Source: Marinibactrum halimedae
Lineage (GTDB): Bacteria > Pseudomonadota > Gammaproteobacteria > Pseudomonadales > Cellvibrionaceae
Direction: 5' to 3'
Assembly: GCF_021234875.1 (NCBI RefSeq)
Contig: NZ_JAJQVM010000013.1
Coordinates: 61,019 to 125,018 of the forward strand
Length of the DNA stretch: 64,000 nucleotides
Shown here one piece after another: positions 1-7,739 of the stretch (its first letter is position 1; the number at the start of each line of letters is the position of its first letter). The translations under genes and the position numbers were made by a program. Under the pieces are notes generated by a model. That model was not told the origin of the DNA and searched no databases. It worked only from the letters and a program-made list of their open reading frames with translations.

Positions 1-395
1 GGTTGATGACATTTTCAACGCTTGTGAGTAAGCTGCATTTCCCACTGCAAATGGATTATATCCATGCCACACGCTACCGCGACAGCACAGAAGGTAAAGA
101 AGTGAAGTGGCTGGCTGAGCCCCGCTACGATTTAAAAGGCCGTCATGTGGTCATTGTGGATGACATCCTCGATGAAGGGGTAACCCTTGAGGCCATTATT
201 CAATATTGCAAAGAGGCCGGTGCAGAGAGTGTCTCGACCGTTATGCTCGTTCATAAACAACATGACCGCTGTATCACCGGAGTTAAAGCTGACTATGTGG
301 GTTTAAATGTACCAGACCGTTATGTTTTTGGTTTTGGTATGGACTACAAGGGTTTTCTTCGTAACATCCCCGCCATCTATGCTGTGTCAGATTGA
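1..395 (+). CDS. hpt: Hypoxanthine-guanine phosphoribosyltransferase, 3' part
   Basis: This purine-salvage enzyme transfers the phosphoribosyl group of PRPP to hypoxanthine or guanine in the cytoplasm. About 130 C-terminal residues are present and the frame is open to the left edge, so the N-terminus lies outside the window. The PRPP-binding motif VVIVDDILDEGVTL is intact (VDD followed by the DEGVT loop), and the ending with VGLNVPDRYVFGFGMDYKGFLRNIP fragments is typical of the bacterial HPRT family. The nearest coding sequence downstream is more than 800 bp away, so the gene appears to end its transcription unit. The family assignment is secure; the preference for hypoxanthine over guanine cannot be read from the sequence. 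Confidence 0.9.
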   Translation, partial: LMTFSTLVSKLHFPLQMDYIHATRYRDSTEGKEVKWLAEPRYDLKGRHVVIVDDILDEGVTLEAIIQYCKEAGAESVSTVMLVHKQHDRCITGVKADYVGLNVPDRYVFGFGMDYKGFLRNIPAIYAVSD

Positions 396-1207
396 TAATT
401 TTCGCGCCAATAAATTTAACCATTGCGCATAATTAATCAATTCGGCGTGCCGAGCCATAGACAATGTAAGTCCTTTTGATAACACTGTTCTACATTGTCT
501 GGCTGGCCAGCTTCTAATGATTGCAACCAGTATTCTGTATATATATTTGCTCTGAGAATTAGAGTGTCTTCTTAATCATTATTTGAGATAAATGAGTTGA
601 TTTTGACGACTTTCTTTTCAGAATACTGGAAAGCAACATTCCTTGTGCTAGCCTCTTAAACTAATAGAATAGTACGCCTGTCATCGCTATTTTTATTTTT
701 TGTTTGACTGATAGGAAAGTATTAATTGCTTTCAGAAAAGTTTTTTATTATTTATTTTCAGTCGTTACAAAAATTGATTCAATTGAAAAGCCGATAGGTG
801 TTTTAAAATATTATATAGTGGTAAAAGTATATAGTGGTAGATGTAGCAGTATACCTTTCATATGAGAGCACTCGTTTTAATGAGGGATTTAGCGAGGGAA
901 ATAAAATAATAGAATGAAAGGTTTGTACACTTGGGTCTTTTGGTGAAACGCAGTGGTATATAAATCTCACTTCTCCATATCGAACGCTCTGAAATGGTTT
1001 TCACAGCACCTTAAGTGCAGTCTATCCAATAACGATCATTCTACGCTGGTTTCAATAAATAGAGCCGGTAGTAAGTGACCTGAATAATAAAAAGAAAACT
1101 CGCCTAGCAGGCTCGATGTCAATGGGTATACCTATTGTATCGTGTAGTTTGGGTGAAGTTGCTTATTATTTGTCCATACATGTCAACACAAAAAGAGGTA
1201 GCTAATT
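396..1207. other. Long AT-rich intergenic region with inverted repeats
   Basis: No coding frame is convincing here. Two inverted repeats stand out. One has arms at 459-468 and 491-500 (AGACAATGTA and its complement, extendable past a 2-nt bulge to 453-504). The other has arms at 527-537 and 619-629 (CCAGTATTCTG and its complement, with outer TTGC/GCAA pairing). A direct repeat TATATAGTGGTA occurs twice around 815-845. The last 100-200 bp probably form the promoter and long leader of the cold-shock gene. Confidence 0.5.
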
Positions 1208-1423
1208 ATGGCTGATCGTGAGCGTGGCACTGTTAAATGGTTTAACAACGCTAGGGGTTATGGGTTTATTACCATGGAAGACGATAGTATTACCGATGTT
1301 TTTGTTCACTACAGAAACATTTCGGGTGAAGGATATCGTTCATTAACAGAAGGACAGCCCGTTGAGTTTGATTTACTCAAGGGGGATAAAGGATTCCAAG
1401 CTGAAAACGTCACAGGTGTTTAA
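1208..1423 (+). CDS. Cold-shock domain protein (CspA/CspD family)
   Basis: This 71-residue protein is a single OB-fold cold-shock domain that binds single-stranded RNA or DNA and acts as an RNA chaperone in the cytoplasm. Both nucleic-acid-binding motifs are visible: the RNP1-like GYGFI around residue 18 and the RNP2-like VFVHY around residue 33, after the usual GTVKWFN start. AAGAGGT lies about 7 nt before the ATG. The gene stands alone, with a long untranslated upstream region as is common for csp genes and a hairpin terminator behind it. The sequence alone does not say whether it is cold-induced, growth-phase-induced or constitutive. Confidence 0.93.
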   Translation: MADRERGTVKWFNNARGYGFITMEDDSITDVFVHYRNISGEGYRSLTEGQPVEFDLLKGDKGFQAENVTGV

Positions 1424-1512
1424 TTTAAGATATCGTCGTGGTTGAAAATTCATGATTTTTTATGAATTTTTAATGAAAGGATGCGCCGGTATTTAGGATT
1501 TTTTCAGTGTGT

Positions 1513-1549
1513 GTATTTTGTGCCCCTTGTGAGCACAAAATACGCTTTT
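1513..1549 (+). terminator. Rho-independent terminator of the cold-shock gene
   Basis: A perfect 11-bp inverted repeat has arms GTATTTTGTGC (1513-1523) and GCACAAAATAC (1533-1543), with a 9-nt loop and CTTTT just after. A weaker AT-only hairpin (AAAATTCAT at 1445-1453 and ATGAATTTT at 1462-1470) precedes it. The T-run is on the + strand, so it fits the cold-shock gene rather than the convergent HD-GYP gene. Confidence 0.65.
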
Positions 1550-1627
1550 AAATTTAAATCGTTTTTTGTGAGATATTTTGGGGTTTTCTCTAAATTTGGG
1601 TTTCTCTAAAGTAGTCAATTAATGAAA

Positions 1628-2959
1628 CTAAGCGACATTATTTGAATTATTCATGTTTACTCGATATTTCTTTAAATTCATTTCTTTCTGAGTCTCATAT
1701 TTTTCTTTCCATTGCATCGGAGCTGCTTCAGCAAGTAACCGCTTTAATTGATCAAGCTGCATACTGATTTCGTCGTAAATAACTTCTGAGCGCCAAATGA
1801 GGTGCTGATCCTCTCTATTACTGAATGAGCAGGTATTCTCTAGCCAAACTTGATATTCAGGTTGTAAAACGCCTGAGCTATTAATAGAAATACTCATACG
1901 TCCAATCAATGATGCTATGGCATTCCGTTTTTTGGAGTGGGCAATGTCATCGAGGACGAACCATGTGAAATCTCTTAACTCAATAAAGTGATGGTATAAG
2001 AGAGTGTGGCGCTCTGTAATATATTGATGTGTTGGGCAGTTTTCAGGAAGATGGCAATGTGCATTCGGGAAACGTTTCACCAAACGAGCAGCGGCATTGT
2101 GCACTTTTTGAAAGTGTACCCCTTGATTAAACATTAATGCAGAGCTAATGAGTGTATTGGTGTACTCGCCGTGCTCGGCATATCGTGCGTAAAAATCAAT
2201 AATGGTATCGCTGATGGCCACAATTTGGCTTGCAACACTTAATTCACTACCAAATTTACCTTTCGGATAGCCAGTACCGTCTGTGCTTTCATGATGATTC
2301 AGGGCGGCCTCACTAATGCTTTTGGGTAGGCTGGGAATCATTTCAAGAATTTTACTGGCGATGACAGGGTGAGCTTGTTTTTGTCGAGTGATTTCAGGGG
2401 TGATTTCATGTGCTTCTATGAAATCTGGATTAATATGAAGGAAGCCCACGTCCCGGAATAAGGCGGCAATGACAGCAGCCTGGCAGGCTTCTGAAGTAAT
2501 AACTTTTGTGCTTAACAGTTCTTTACCTATAGAAAGAGCGGTCAGTGCGCCAAATATTGCTTTTTGATACAGCTTTGGAAAGCGCTCAGACATCACCGTG
2601 AGCTTTTGACGGAGTAAAAGGTGCTTATCGTAAAGTTGGCAGGCTTCATTCAGAGCGTAACAGTAATTCTCGTCCCCGCTGATAATGGGGGCAAGTCCTG
2701 GTGCGCTAGGGGCGAGTTGTAACATAAATTGATACAACTCTTTACCGCTTACGCTATTTTCAATATTGATACTCTGCTCTATTGGTTTACTCAGCTTGTG
2801 TTGTGCAATAATCCTTGCTTTGTCGACATTAAAACGACTGCCTTTCTTTAAAAGTAGAGCGCCTTGTTGATTGTGTATGTCTTCTGTACAAATGACAGCA
2901 TTATTTTCATTAACGTGCGCCAAATGCGCGGAATAAAACCCGTTACCTGGGGTACTCAT
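1628..2959 (-). CDS. HD-GYP-type protein with a degenerate HD site
   Basis: This 443-residue cytoplasmic protein has an N-terminal segment of about 130 residues and then an HD-GYP-like domain (about 140-320). HD-GYP proteins normally hydrolyse cyclic di-GMP at a metal centre. The second half of the signature is intact: HHESTDGTGYP at residues 222-232 and a His at 197. The metal-binding HD dyad is replaced by Arg169-Asp170 (RDVGF in place of the usual HDIGK), and the later SDTIIDF stretch departs from the usual ADxYDAL. A first metal ligand is therefore missing, and the protein may be a c-di-GMP-responsive effector rather than an enzyme; that is inference. GGAG lies 6 nt before the ATG, which supports the start. 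Confidence 0.8.
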   Translation of the reverse strand: MSTPGNGFYSAHLAHVNENNAVICTEDIHNQQGALLLKKGSRFNVDKARIIAQHKLSKPIEQSINIENSVSGKELYQFMLQLAPSAPGLAPIISGDENYCYALNEACQLYDKHLLLRQKLTVMSERFPKLYQKAIFGALTALSIGKELLSTKVITSEACQAAVIAALFRDVGFLHINPDFIEAHEITPEITRQKQAHPVIASKILEMIPSLPKSISEAALNHHESTDGTGYPKGKFGSELSVASQIVAISDTIIDFYARYAEHGEYTNTLISSALMFNQGVHFQKVHNAAARLVKRFPNAHCHLPENCPTHQYITERHTLLYHHFIELRDFTWFVLDDIAHSKKRNAIASLIGRMSISINSSGVLQPEYQVWLENTCSFSNREDQHLIWRSEVIYDEISMQLDQLKRLLAEAAPMQWKEKYETQKEMNLKKYRVNMNNSNNVA

Positions 2960-3554
2960 GGTATCTCCACCATCTTTAATGGATGTGTTAACGAGCTGGA
3001 AGGAACACTTGAGAGGTAGTCTCTATGAATGTTGTGTGTAAGTCTTGCTCAACCCTTGTCTAACGTTTATCACCTTAACGTTTATCACCCCTAAGGCCGA
3101 CACAAATCTATTTTAGTTTTAACCAGTATAATCATATTTTTGTATGAGTAGTAAACACAGTCGCCTCTATGTTTGTACTCCGCTGAAAATATTTCTATTT
3201 TTTTATTCTCGATAGTAAGGTGCGGTAATAGAATTGTTCGAAATTTAATCTATCTGTGGTGGTTATTGATAAGAATAGTCCATTTTAATGCGTAGAAGGG
3301 TATAAAAAGCTTCTCATTAGAGGAGAGGGCATGGGTGAGATCACGAGTGTAAAAAAATGTAAAAAAATGTCCTTAGTTCTCGATGCCAGTTTTGAGTATT
3401 GGTTTTAGGTATTCTTTCTTAGACTGTCATTTTTAGATCAGAACTCTGTAGCTTTGTCATCAACCAGTGTCCAATCAATGCTAAGCCTCTATTTTGAATG
3501 ACCTCTCGTCCTAAATTTTATTGAAGTATTTCAAGGTGTTTTCAAAGCCTGTCT
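2960..3554. other. Intergenic region without a recognised gene
   Basis: This gap separates the start of the HD-GYP gene from the 3' end of the alpha-glucosidase gene. A 15-bp tandem direct repeat (TAACGTTTATCACC, twice) lies at about 3061-3090, near the HD-GYP promoter area. A second short repeat of GTAAAAAAAT lies near 3350. No terminator with a clear T-run was seen for the alpha-glucosidase gene. Confidence 0.4.
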
Positions 3555-5381
3555 TTATTCTCTTGCTAAGGTAGCAATAAAAATACCGTGGCCTTTTAGT
3601 GTAATGAGGTCTTCATTGAAATTTGAATTATAAGAAATGGCCTCTTTTTTGATAAGTATTTTATGAGGAGCTGCCGGTGATGCACTTTGCAATGCTTTGA
3701 GTATCGCCTGTACTGAAAGCTGTCTGTTTGAAGCAGAAAAATTGGCCACAATGAGGGTCTCTTGTGAACTTATATGGCGTGTGTAAGCAAGCATTGCTTC
3801 ATTTTCGGAGAGTGACTGATTGGACAGTGATTGAGTCGTAATATCTAGGAATTGAATTTGCCCTTTAATCAATTCTTTACGTGTTTTTCGCCAGTGTAAT
3901 AATTTTTGATAAAAACTCAGTACAGATTCGCTGTCGTCAAACTGGTCGATAACCGATTGTGTTGTATGTTGCTCTGAAATAGGAAGCCAAGGGGAAGTCG
4001 TGCTGAACCCAGAATATTTTTCTTTATTCCACGGCATAGGAGTACGACATCCATCGCGTCCTTTAAATTCTGGCCAAAATTCAATACCAAAGGGGTCTTG
4101 CAATAGTTCAAAAGGAATCATGGCCTCATTAAGGCCTAATTCTTCACCTTGGTAAATGCAGAAGCTGCCTCGTAATGTAGCTAAAATACCAAATAACATC
4201 TTGGCAAAATTGGAGCTGTTTTCATTATTGCCCCAGCGGGTGACCGCACGTTCGACATCGTGATTGTTCATTGCCCAGCACGGCCAACCGTCAGTGAGTT
4301 TTTCTTCTAATTGTGAGACCGTATTTTTTAGGTAAGAAGGTGAAAACTCATCTGCCAATAATTCAAAACTGTAGCCCATGTGTAAACGTTTATTGCCTTC
4401 TGTGTATTCCGCCATACTCGCTAAGGAATCTTCAGAATTAATTTCGCCTAATGTGGTGATGGCGTCGTAGCTATCCAGTAATGTGCGAAGCTTTTCTAAA
4501 AAAAGCAGAGCTTCGGGTTGGGTATTATCAAAATAGTGATATTGTGAGGCATAAGGGTTATCGTTTGAAAATCCTCGACCTTTCCGCTCGTTTAAGGGTT
4601 TGGGCGGGTTTGATCTCAGTTGTTTATCGTGAAAACAAAAATTAATGGCATCCAATCGGAATCCGTCCACTCCGCGTTTCAACCAAAATTCTACTTCCTT
4701 TAGTATTTGAGTTTGTACCGCTTCACAATGAAAATTTAAATCTGGCTGGCAGGAAAGAAAATTATGTAAGTAATATTGGCAACGACGAGAATCCCACTGC
4801 CACGCTGAACCCCCAAAAATAGATAGCCAATTATTGGGTGGGCTGCCATCGGGCAGTGGGTCTGCCCAGACATACCAATCGAATTTTGAGTTGTCCCGAC
4901 TCGACCGGCTTTCTTTAAACCAAGCGTGCTCAGAAGATGTGTGGCTTAATACTTGATCAATAATGATTTTTAAACCGCATTCATGGGCTTTTTGTACAAG
5001 GGCATCAAAATCTTCTAGCGTGCCAAACATCGGGTCGACGGCTCGATAATCACTTACGTCATACCCAAAGTCTTTCATGGGTGAGGCGAAAAAAGGTGAG
5101 ATCCAAATGGCATCCACACCCAGTTGTTTAATGTAATCCAGCTTTTGAGTGATACCAGGTAAGTCCCCGATGCCATCACCGTTGGTATCCAAAAAGCTGC
5201 GTGGGTAAATTTGATAAATAGCCGCACCTCTCCACCATTCTTCGGTGTCAGAGAGGGGGTGTTGAGTGGTGTTGGAAAGCCCGCAGGCGTGTGAGCGGCT
5301 TTCACTCTCTAATGGCGAAGTCGGTAACTTGTCTTCGTTTAATGACGTGATTGGGGCGTTTACGACGTCGATTGAGTTCAT
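3555..5381 (-). CDS. GH13 alpha-glucosidase / oligo-1,6-glucosidase type
   Basis: This 608-residue enzyme without a signal peptide hydrolyses alpha-glucosidic bonds of short malto- or isomalto-oligosaccharides in the cytoplasm. The (beta/alpha)8 barrel begins at WWRGAAIYQIYPRSF (residue 49). Conserved GH13 regions are clear: the nucleophile Asp244 in GFRLDAINF, the acid/base Glu313 in TLGEIN, and the transition-state Asp375 in NNHDVER. IDQVLSHTS at 141-149 is conserved region I, with Gln where Asn is common. About 48 residues precede the catalytic domain, more than usual, so the start could be further in, though no other ATG is near. It diverges from the sugar transporter and glucoamylase genes and probably finishes degradation of imported oligosaccharides. 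Confidence 0.9.
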   Translation of the reverse strand: MNSIDVVNAPITSLNEDKLPTSPLESESRSHACGLSNTTQHPLSDTEEWWRGAAIYQIYPRSFLDTNGDGIGDLPGITQKLDYIKQLGVDAIWISPFFASPMKDFGYDVSDYRAVDPMFGTLEDFDALVQKAHECGLKIIIDQVLSHTSSEHAWFKESRSSRDNSKFDWYVWADPLPDGSPPNNWLSIFGGSAWQWDSRRCQYYLHNFLSCQPDLNFHCEAVQTQILKEVEFWLKRGVDGFRLDAINFCFHDKQLRSNPPKPLNERKGRGFSNDNPYASQYHYFDNTQPEALLFLEKLRTLLDSYDAITTLGEINSEDSLASMAEYTEGNKRLHMGYSFELLADEFSPSYLKNTVSQLEEKLTDGWPCWAMNNHDVERAVTRWGNNENSSNFAKMLFGILATLRGSFCIYQGEELGLNEAMIPFELLQDPFGIEFWPEFKGRDGCRTPMPWNKEKYSGFSTTSPWLPISEQHTTQSVIDQFDDSESVLSFYQKLLHWRKTRKELIKGQIQFLDITTQSLSNQSLSENEAMLAYTRHISSQETLIVANFSASNRQLSVQAILKALQSASPAAPHKILIKKEAISYNSNFNEDLITLKGHGIFIATLARE

Positions 5382-5534
5382 GTATGTCTTGGTTCCGTCA
5401 ATGAGATAAAAATAGGTGCGGAGGTCTTTTTGAAGACGTTTTCGAGGGTACGCCGCAACAATTTATCAATGATGAATGTTGTCAATGATTAATGAACAAA
5501 GCTATCGATATTCCAAAATGCCAGCAATAGCTTA

Positions 5535-5628
5535 CATACGTATTCATTGGCTGTGGTTTATTGGGTATTTGTGTTTTATTGCTAAGGTCGGCTTTGGCGT
5601 GAAATTCCTTATTTGATGAATACGTATG
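5535..5628. promoter_or_regulatory. Pair of inverted palindromic operator-like sites
   Basis: CATACGTATTCAT at 5535-5547 recurs as its exact reverse complement, ATGAATACGTATG, at 5616-5628. Each copy centres on the palindrome ATACGTAT, and the centres are 81 bp apart, close to eight helical turns. Palindromes of this size with a central CG are typical of LacI-family operators, and maltose and alpha-glucan loci are often under such repressors. No regulator gene is present in the window, so the identity of the binder is inference. Confidence 0.5.
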
Positions 5629-5827
5629 CACGCTCTTGCTTCGATACAGTGCTGTTTTTAGGATGAAATCACGCTTCTGAAGGGTTTAGGCACGGGGTTT
5701 TGTGTCCATAACATTGGCTTATTATCGACTTGGGGTGTGAGTATCGTGGTTTATTATTGATTGCTGAATATGAAACCATGATATTGGTTGATAATAAGAA
5801 AAACGAGGCGTGCTTGTCCTGAGTTTA

Positions 5828-5855
5828 GCGGCTGTTGGAATACAGCCGCTTTTTT
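5828..5855 (+). terminator. Strong terminator without an upstream gene
   Basis: GCGGCTGT (5828-5835) and ACAGCCGC (5842-5849) form a perfect 8-bp GC-rich stem with a 6-nt loop, followed by six Ts. No + strand coding sequence lies upstream, because the neighbour is on the - strand. It could end a small RNA or act as an attenuator in the leader of the transporter/glucoamylase operon. Confidence 0.65.
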
Positions 5856-5988
5856 ACCCTGATTTTTTGTGATATTACTGAGAGAAAATACGCTGATAAA
5901 AAAGCGCCTAATAATAAAAATTTAACAACAACAGCGACTAACAATAACAGCGAAAAAATAACCGTTATATCTTAAGGTGGTGTCTAGT

Positions 5989-7716
5989 ATGTCTTCAGAT
6001 GCACGTCAGGCCGTTATCAACCCTCAATCTACTGCCCATTCTCAATCTACTACCCATTCTCAATCTACTACCCATTCTCAATCTACTACCCATTCTCAAT
6101 CTACTACCCATTCTCAGTCCGCTACGACGTCTTTACTTCGAGAAAAACCCGAATTGCATTTCTTGCAAATTTGGCACATGTGCTTTGGTTTTTTGGGTAT
6201 TCAATTTGGTTTTGCTTTACAAAGTGCAAACGTCAGTCGAATTTTTCAAACCCTTGGTGCCTCTATTGAGCAAATTCCGATTTTGTGGATTGCCGGGCCG
6301 GTAACGGGTTTATTGGTTCAACCGATTGTTGGGCACTTCAGTGACAAAACTTGGTGCCGTTTAGGTCGTCGACGACCGTATTTTTTGTATGGCGCGTTGG
6401 CGACGTCTGCTGCGTTGTTATTGATGCCTCATTCACCAGCACTATGGTTTGCGGCGGGCATGTTGTGGGTATTGGATGCGTCAATTAATGTCACTATGGA
6501 ACCCTTTAGAGCGATGGTTGCGGATGTATTACCAAAAAAACAGCGGTCTCAAGGGTATTTATTACAAAGTTTTTTTATTGGTATTGGGGCGGTGATTGCC
6601 TCGGCAATGCCATGGGTTTTTTCGAATTGGTTGGGTGTTTCTGGTACAGCAGAGGCAGGTGTGATACCCGACTCTGTACGTTACTCCTTTTATGTTGGTG
6701 CGCTTGTTTTATTGGGATCGGTGGGGTGGACGGTGATTCGTTCGCGAGAATACAGCCCAGAACAAATGGCCGCATTCGACGAAAGTCGAAAAAACAGCCG
6801 GTCTCAAGAAGTACCCTCTGTTACCTTCGGTCTACGAAAGCCCGCGTTGTGGATAGCCGCAGGCAGTCTTTCCGCCATGATGATTGTCGTGCTAGAAGGT
6901 GAAAAAGAATTGTATGTATTATGCGGTGCGGCAGTCAGTTACGGTACGGTCATGTTGATCGCATGGGGGATGAAAAAAGGCATTTTTTTAAAGTTTAACT
7001 TGCGCTCTGGAGTTCATCAAAAATCGTCATTTCATCAAAAAAAGAGGGAGAGTTCAGAGGAACCCAGTAATGGTTTTTATGAAATCTGCAAAAGTTTATT
7101 ATTAATGCCAGAGCGGATGCGTCAATTAGCATGGGTGCAATTTTTTTCTTGGTTCAGTATGTTCGCTCTCTGGATCTATGCTACTCCTGCGGTAACGGCT
7201 GTTCACTATCGCTCAAGTGACCCTCAGTCTGTGGAATACAATGCGGGCGCGGATTGGGTGGGAGTTTTATTTGCCGCTTACAATGGATTTGCTGCATTGG
7301 CGGCATTGCTCATTCCCTTTATGGTGAGGCGCTTAGGGTTGGGCATTAGCCATCAAGTGAATTTACTCTTCGGTGCCATTGGGTTGGCTTCTTTTCTTTT
7401 TATTGAAAACCCTACGTATTTATTGTTTTCCATGATCGGGGTGGGGTTTGCCTGGGCCTCCATTCTGTCACTCCCTTATACCATGCTAGCCGATGCCATA
7501 CCGGCCCATCGTATGGGGGTCTATATGGGTATTTTTAATTTCTTTATCGTTATTCCGCAATTATTGGCGGCCAGTGTCTTAGGTATATTGGTGCGCTATT
7601 GCTTTGATGGAGAAAGTATTTATGCATTATTGCTGGGAAGCTTATGTTGGGTTCTCGCAGCGATAGCGGTGTTAAGGGTAGAGCGTGCCCCCACCTTAAA
7701 ACCAGCCAGTATTTAG
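5989..7716 (+). CDS. MFS/GPH-type sugar transporter
   Basis: This is a 575-residue inner-membrane transporter with about 12 predicted membrane segments. It resembles the glycoside-pentoside-hexuronide and sucrose/maltose transporter group of cation symporters. The motif GHFSDKTWCRLGRRRPY (residues about 120-135) is the characteristic loop 2-3 signature of this group. ATG 5989 is preferred over the upstream GTG at 5977 because AAGGTGG lies 8 nt in front of it. The cytoplasmic N-terminus contains five copies of a six-residue repeat (QSTTHS). Twenty-three bp separate it from the glucoamylase gene, so the two form an operon for maltose or maltodextrin use. Confidence 0.88.
   Translation: MSSDARQAVINPQSTAHSQSTTHSQSTTHSQSTTHSQSTTHSQSATTSLLREKPELHFLQIWHMCFGFLGIQFGFALQSANVSRIFQTLGASIEQIPILWIAGPVTGLLVQPIVGHFSDKTWCRLGRRRPYFLYGALATSAALLLMPHSPALWFAAGMLWVLDASINVTMEPFRAMVADVLPKKQRSQGYLLQSFFIGIGAVIASAMPWVFSNWLGVSGTAEAGVIPDSVRYSFYVGALVLLGSVGWTVIRSREYSPEQMAAFDESRKNSRSQEVPSVTFGLRKPALWIAAGSLSAMMIVVLEGEKELYVLCGAAVSYGTVMLIAWGMKKGIFLKFNLRSGVHQKSSFHQKKRESSEEPSNGFYEICKSLLLMPERMRQLAWVQFFSWFSMFALWIYATPAVTAVHYRSSDPQSVEYNAGADWVGVLFAAYNGFAALAALLIPFMVRRLGLGISHQVNLLFGAIGLASFLFIENPTYLLFSMIGVGFAWASILSLPYTMLADAIPAHRMGVYMGIFNFFIVIPQLLAASVLGILVRYCFDGESIYALLLGSLCWVLAAIAVLRVERAPTLKPASI
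6025..6114 (+). repeat. 18-bp in-frame tandem repeat, five copies
   Basis: The unit CAATCTACTACCCATTCT is repeated five times. The first copy differs at one base and a partial sixth copy follows. It encodes QSTTHS units in the N-terminal tail of the transporter. Copy number is likely to vary by slippage without breaking the frame. Confidence 0.9.
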
Positions 7717-7739
7717 TTGTTTAATGAGAGGAAATTATA

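Larger units (their letters stand above)
5382..5988. other. Divergent regulatory region of the alpha-glucan locus
   Basis: This 600-bp gap between the alpha-glucosidase gene and the transporter gene carries the promoters of both. It holds the two inverted operator-like sites and the orphan terminator listed separately, plus several GGTTxATAATAA-like stretches around 5730-5810. No open frame in it is convincing. Confidence 0.5.

Noticed and set aside
3917..4111. Short frames inside the alpha-glucosidase, TonB receptor and Thr-Pro linker regions
   Set aside because: They are shadows of real genes on the other strand or frame. The Asn/Thr/Asp and Gln/Arg-rich frames at 39889-40161 only reflect the hexanucleotide repeat.
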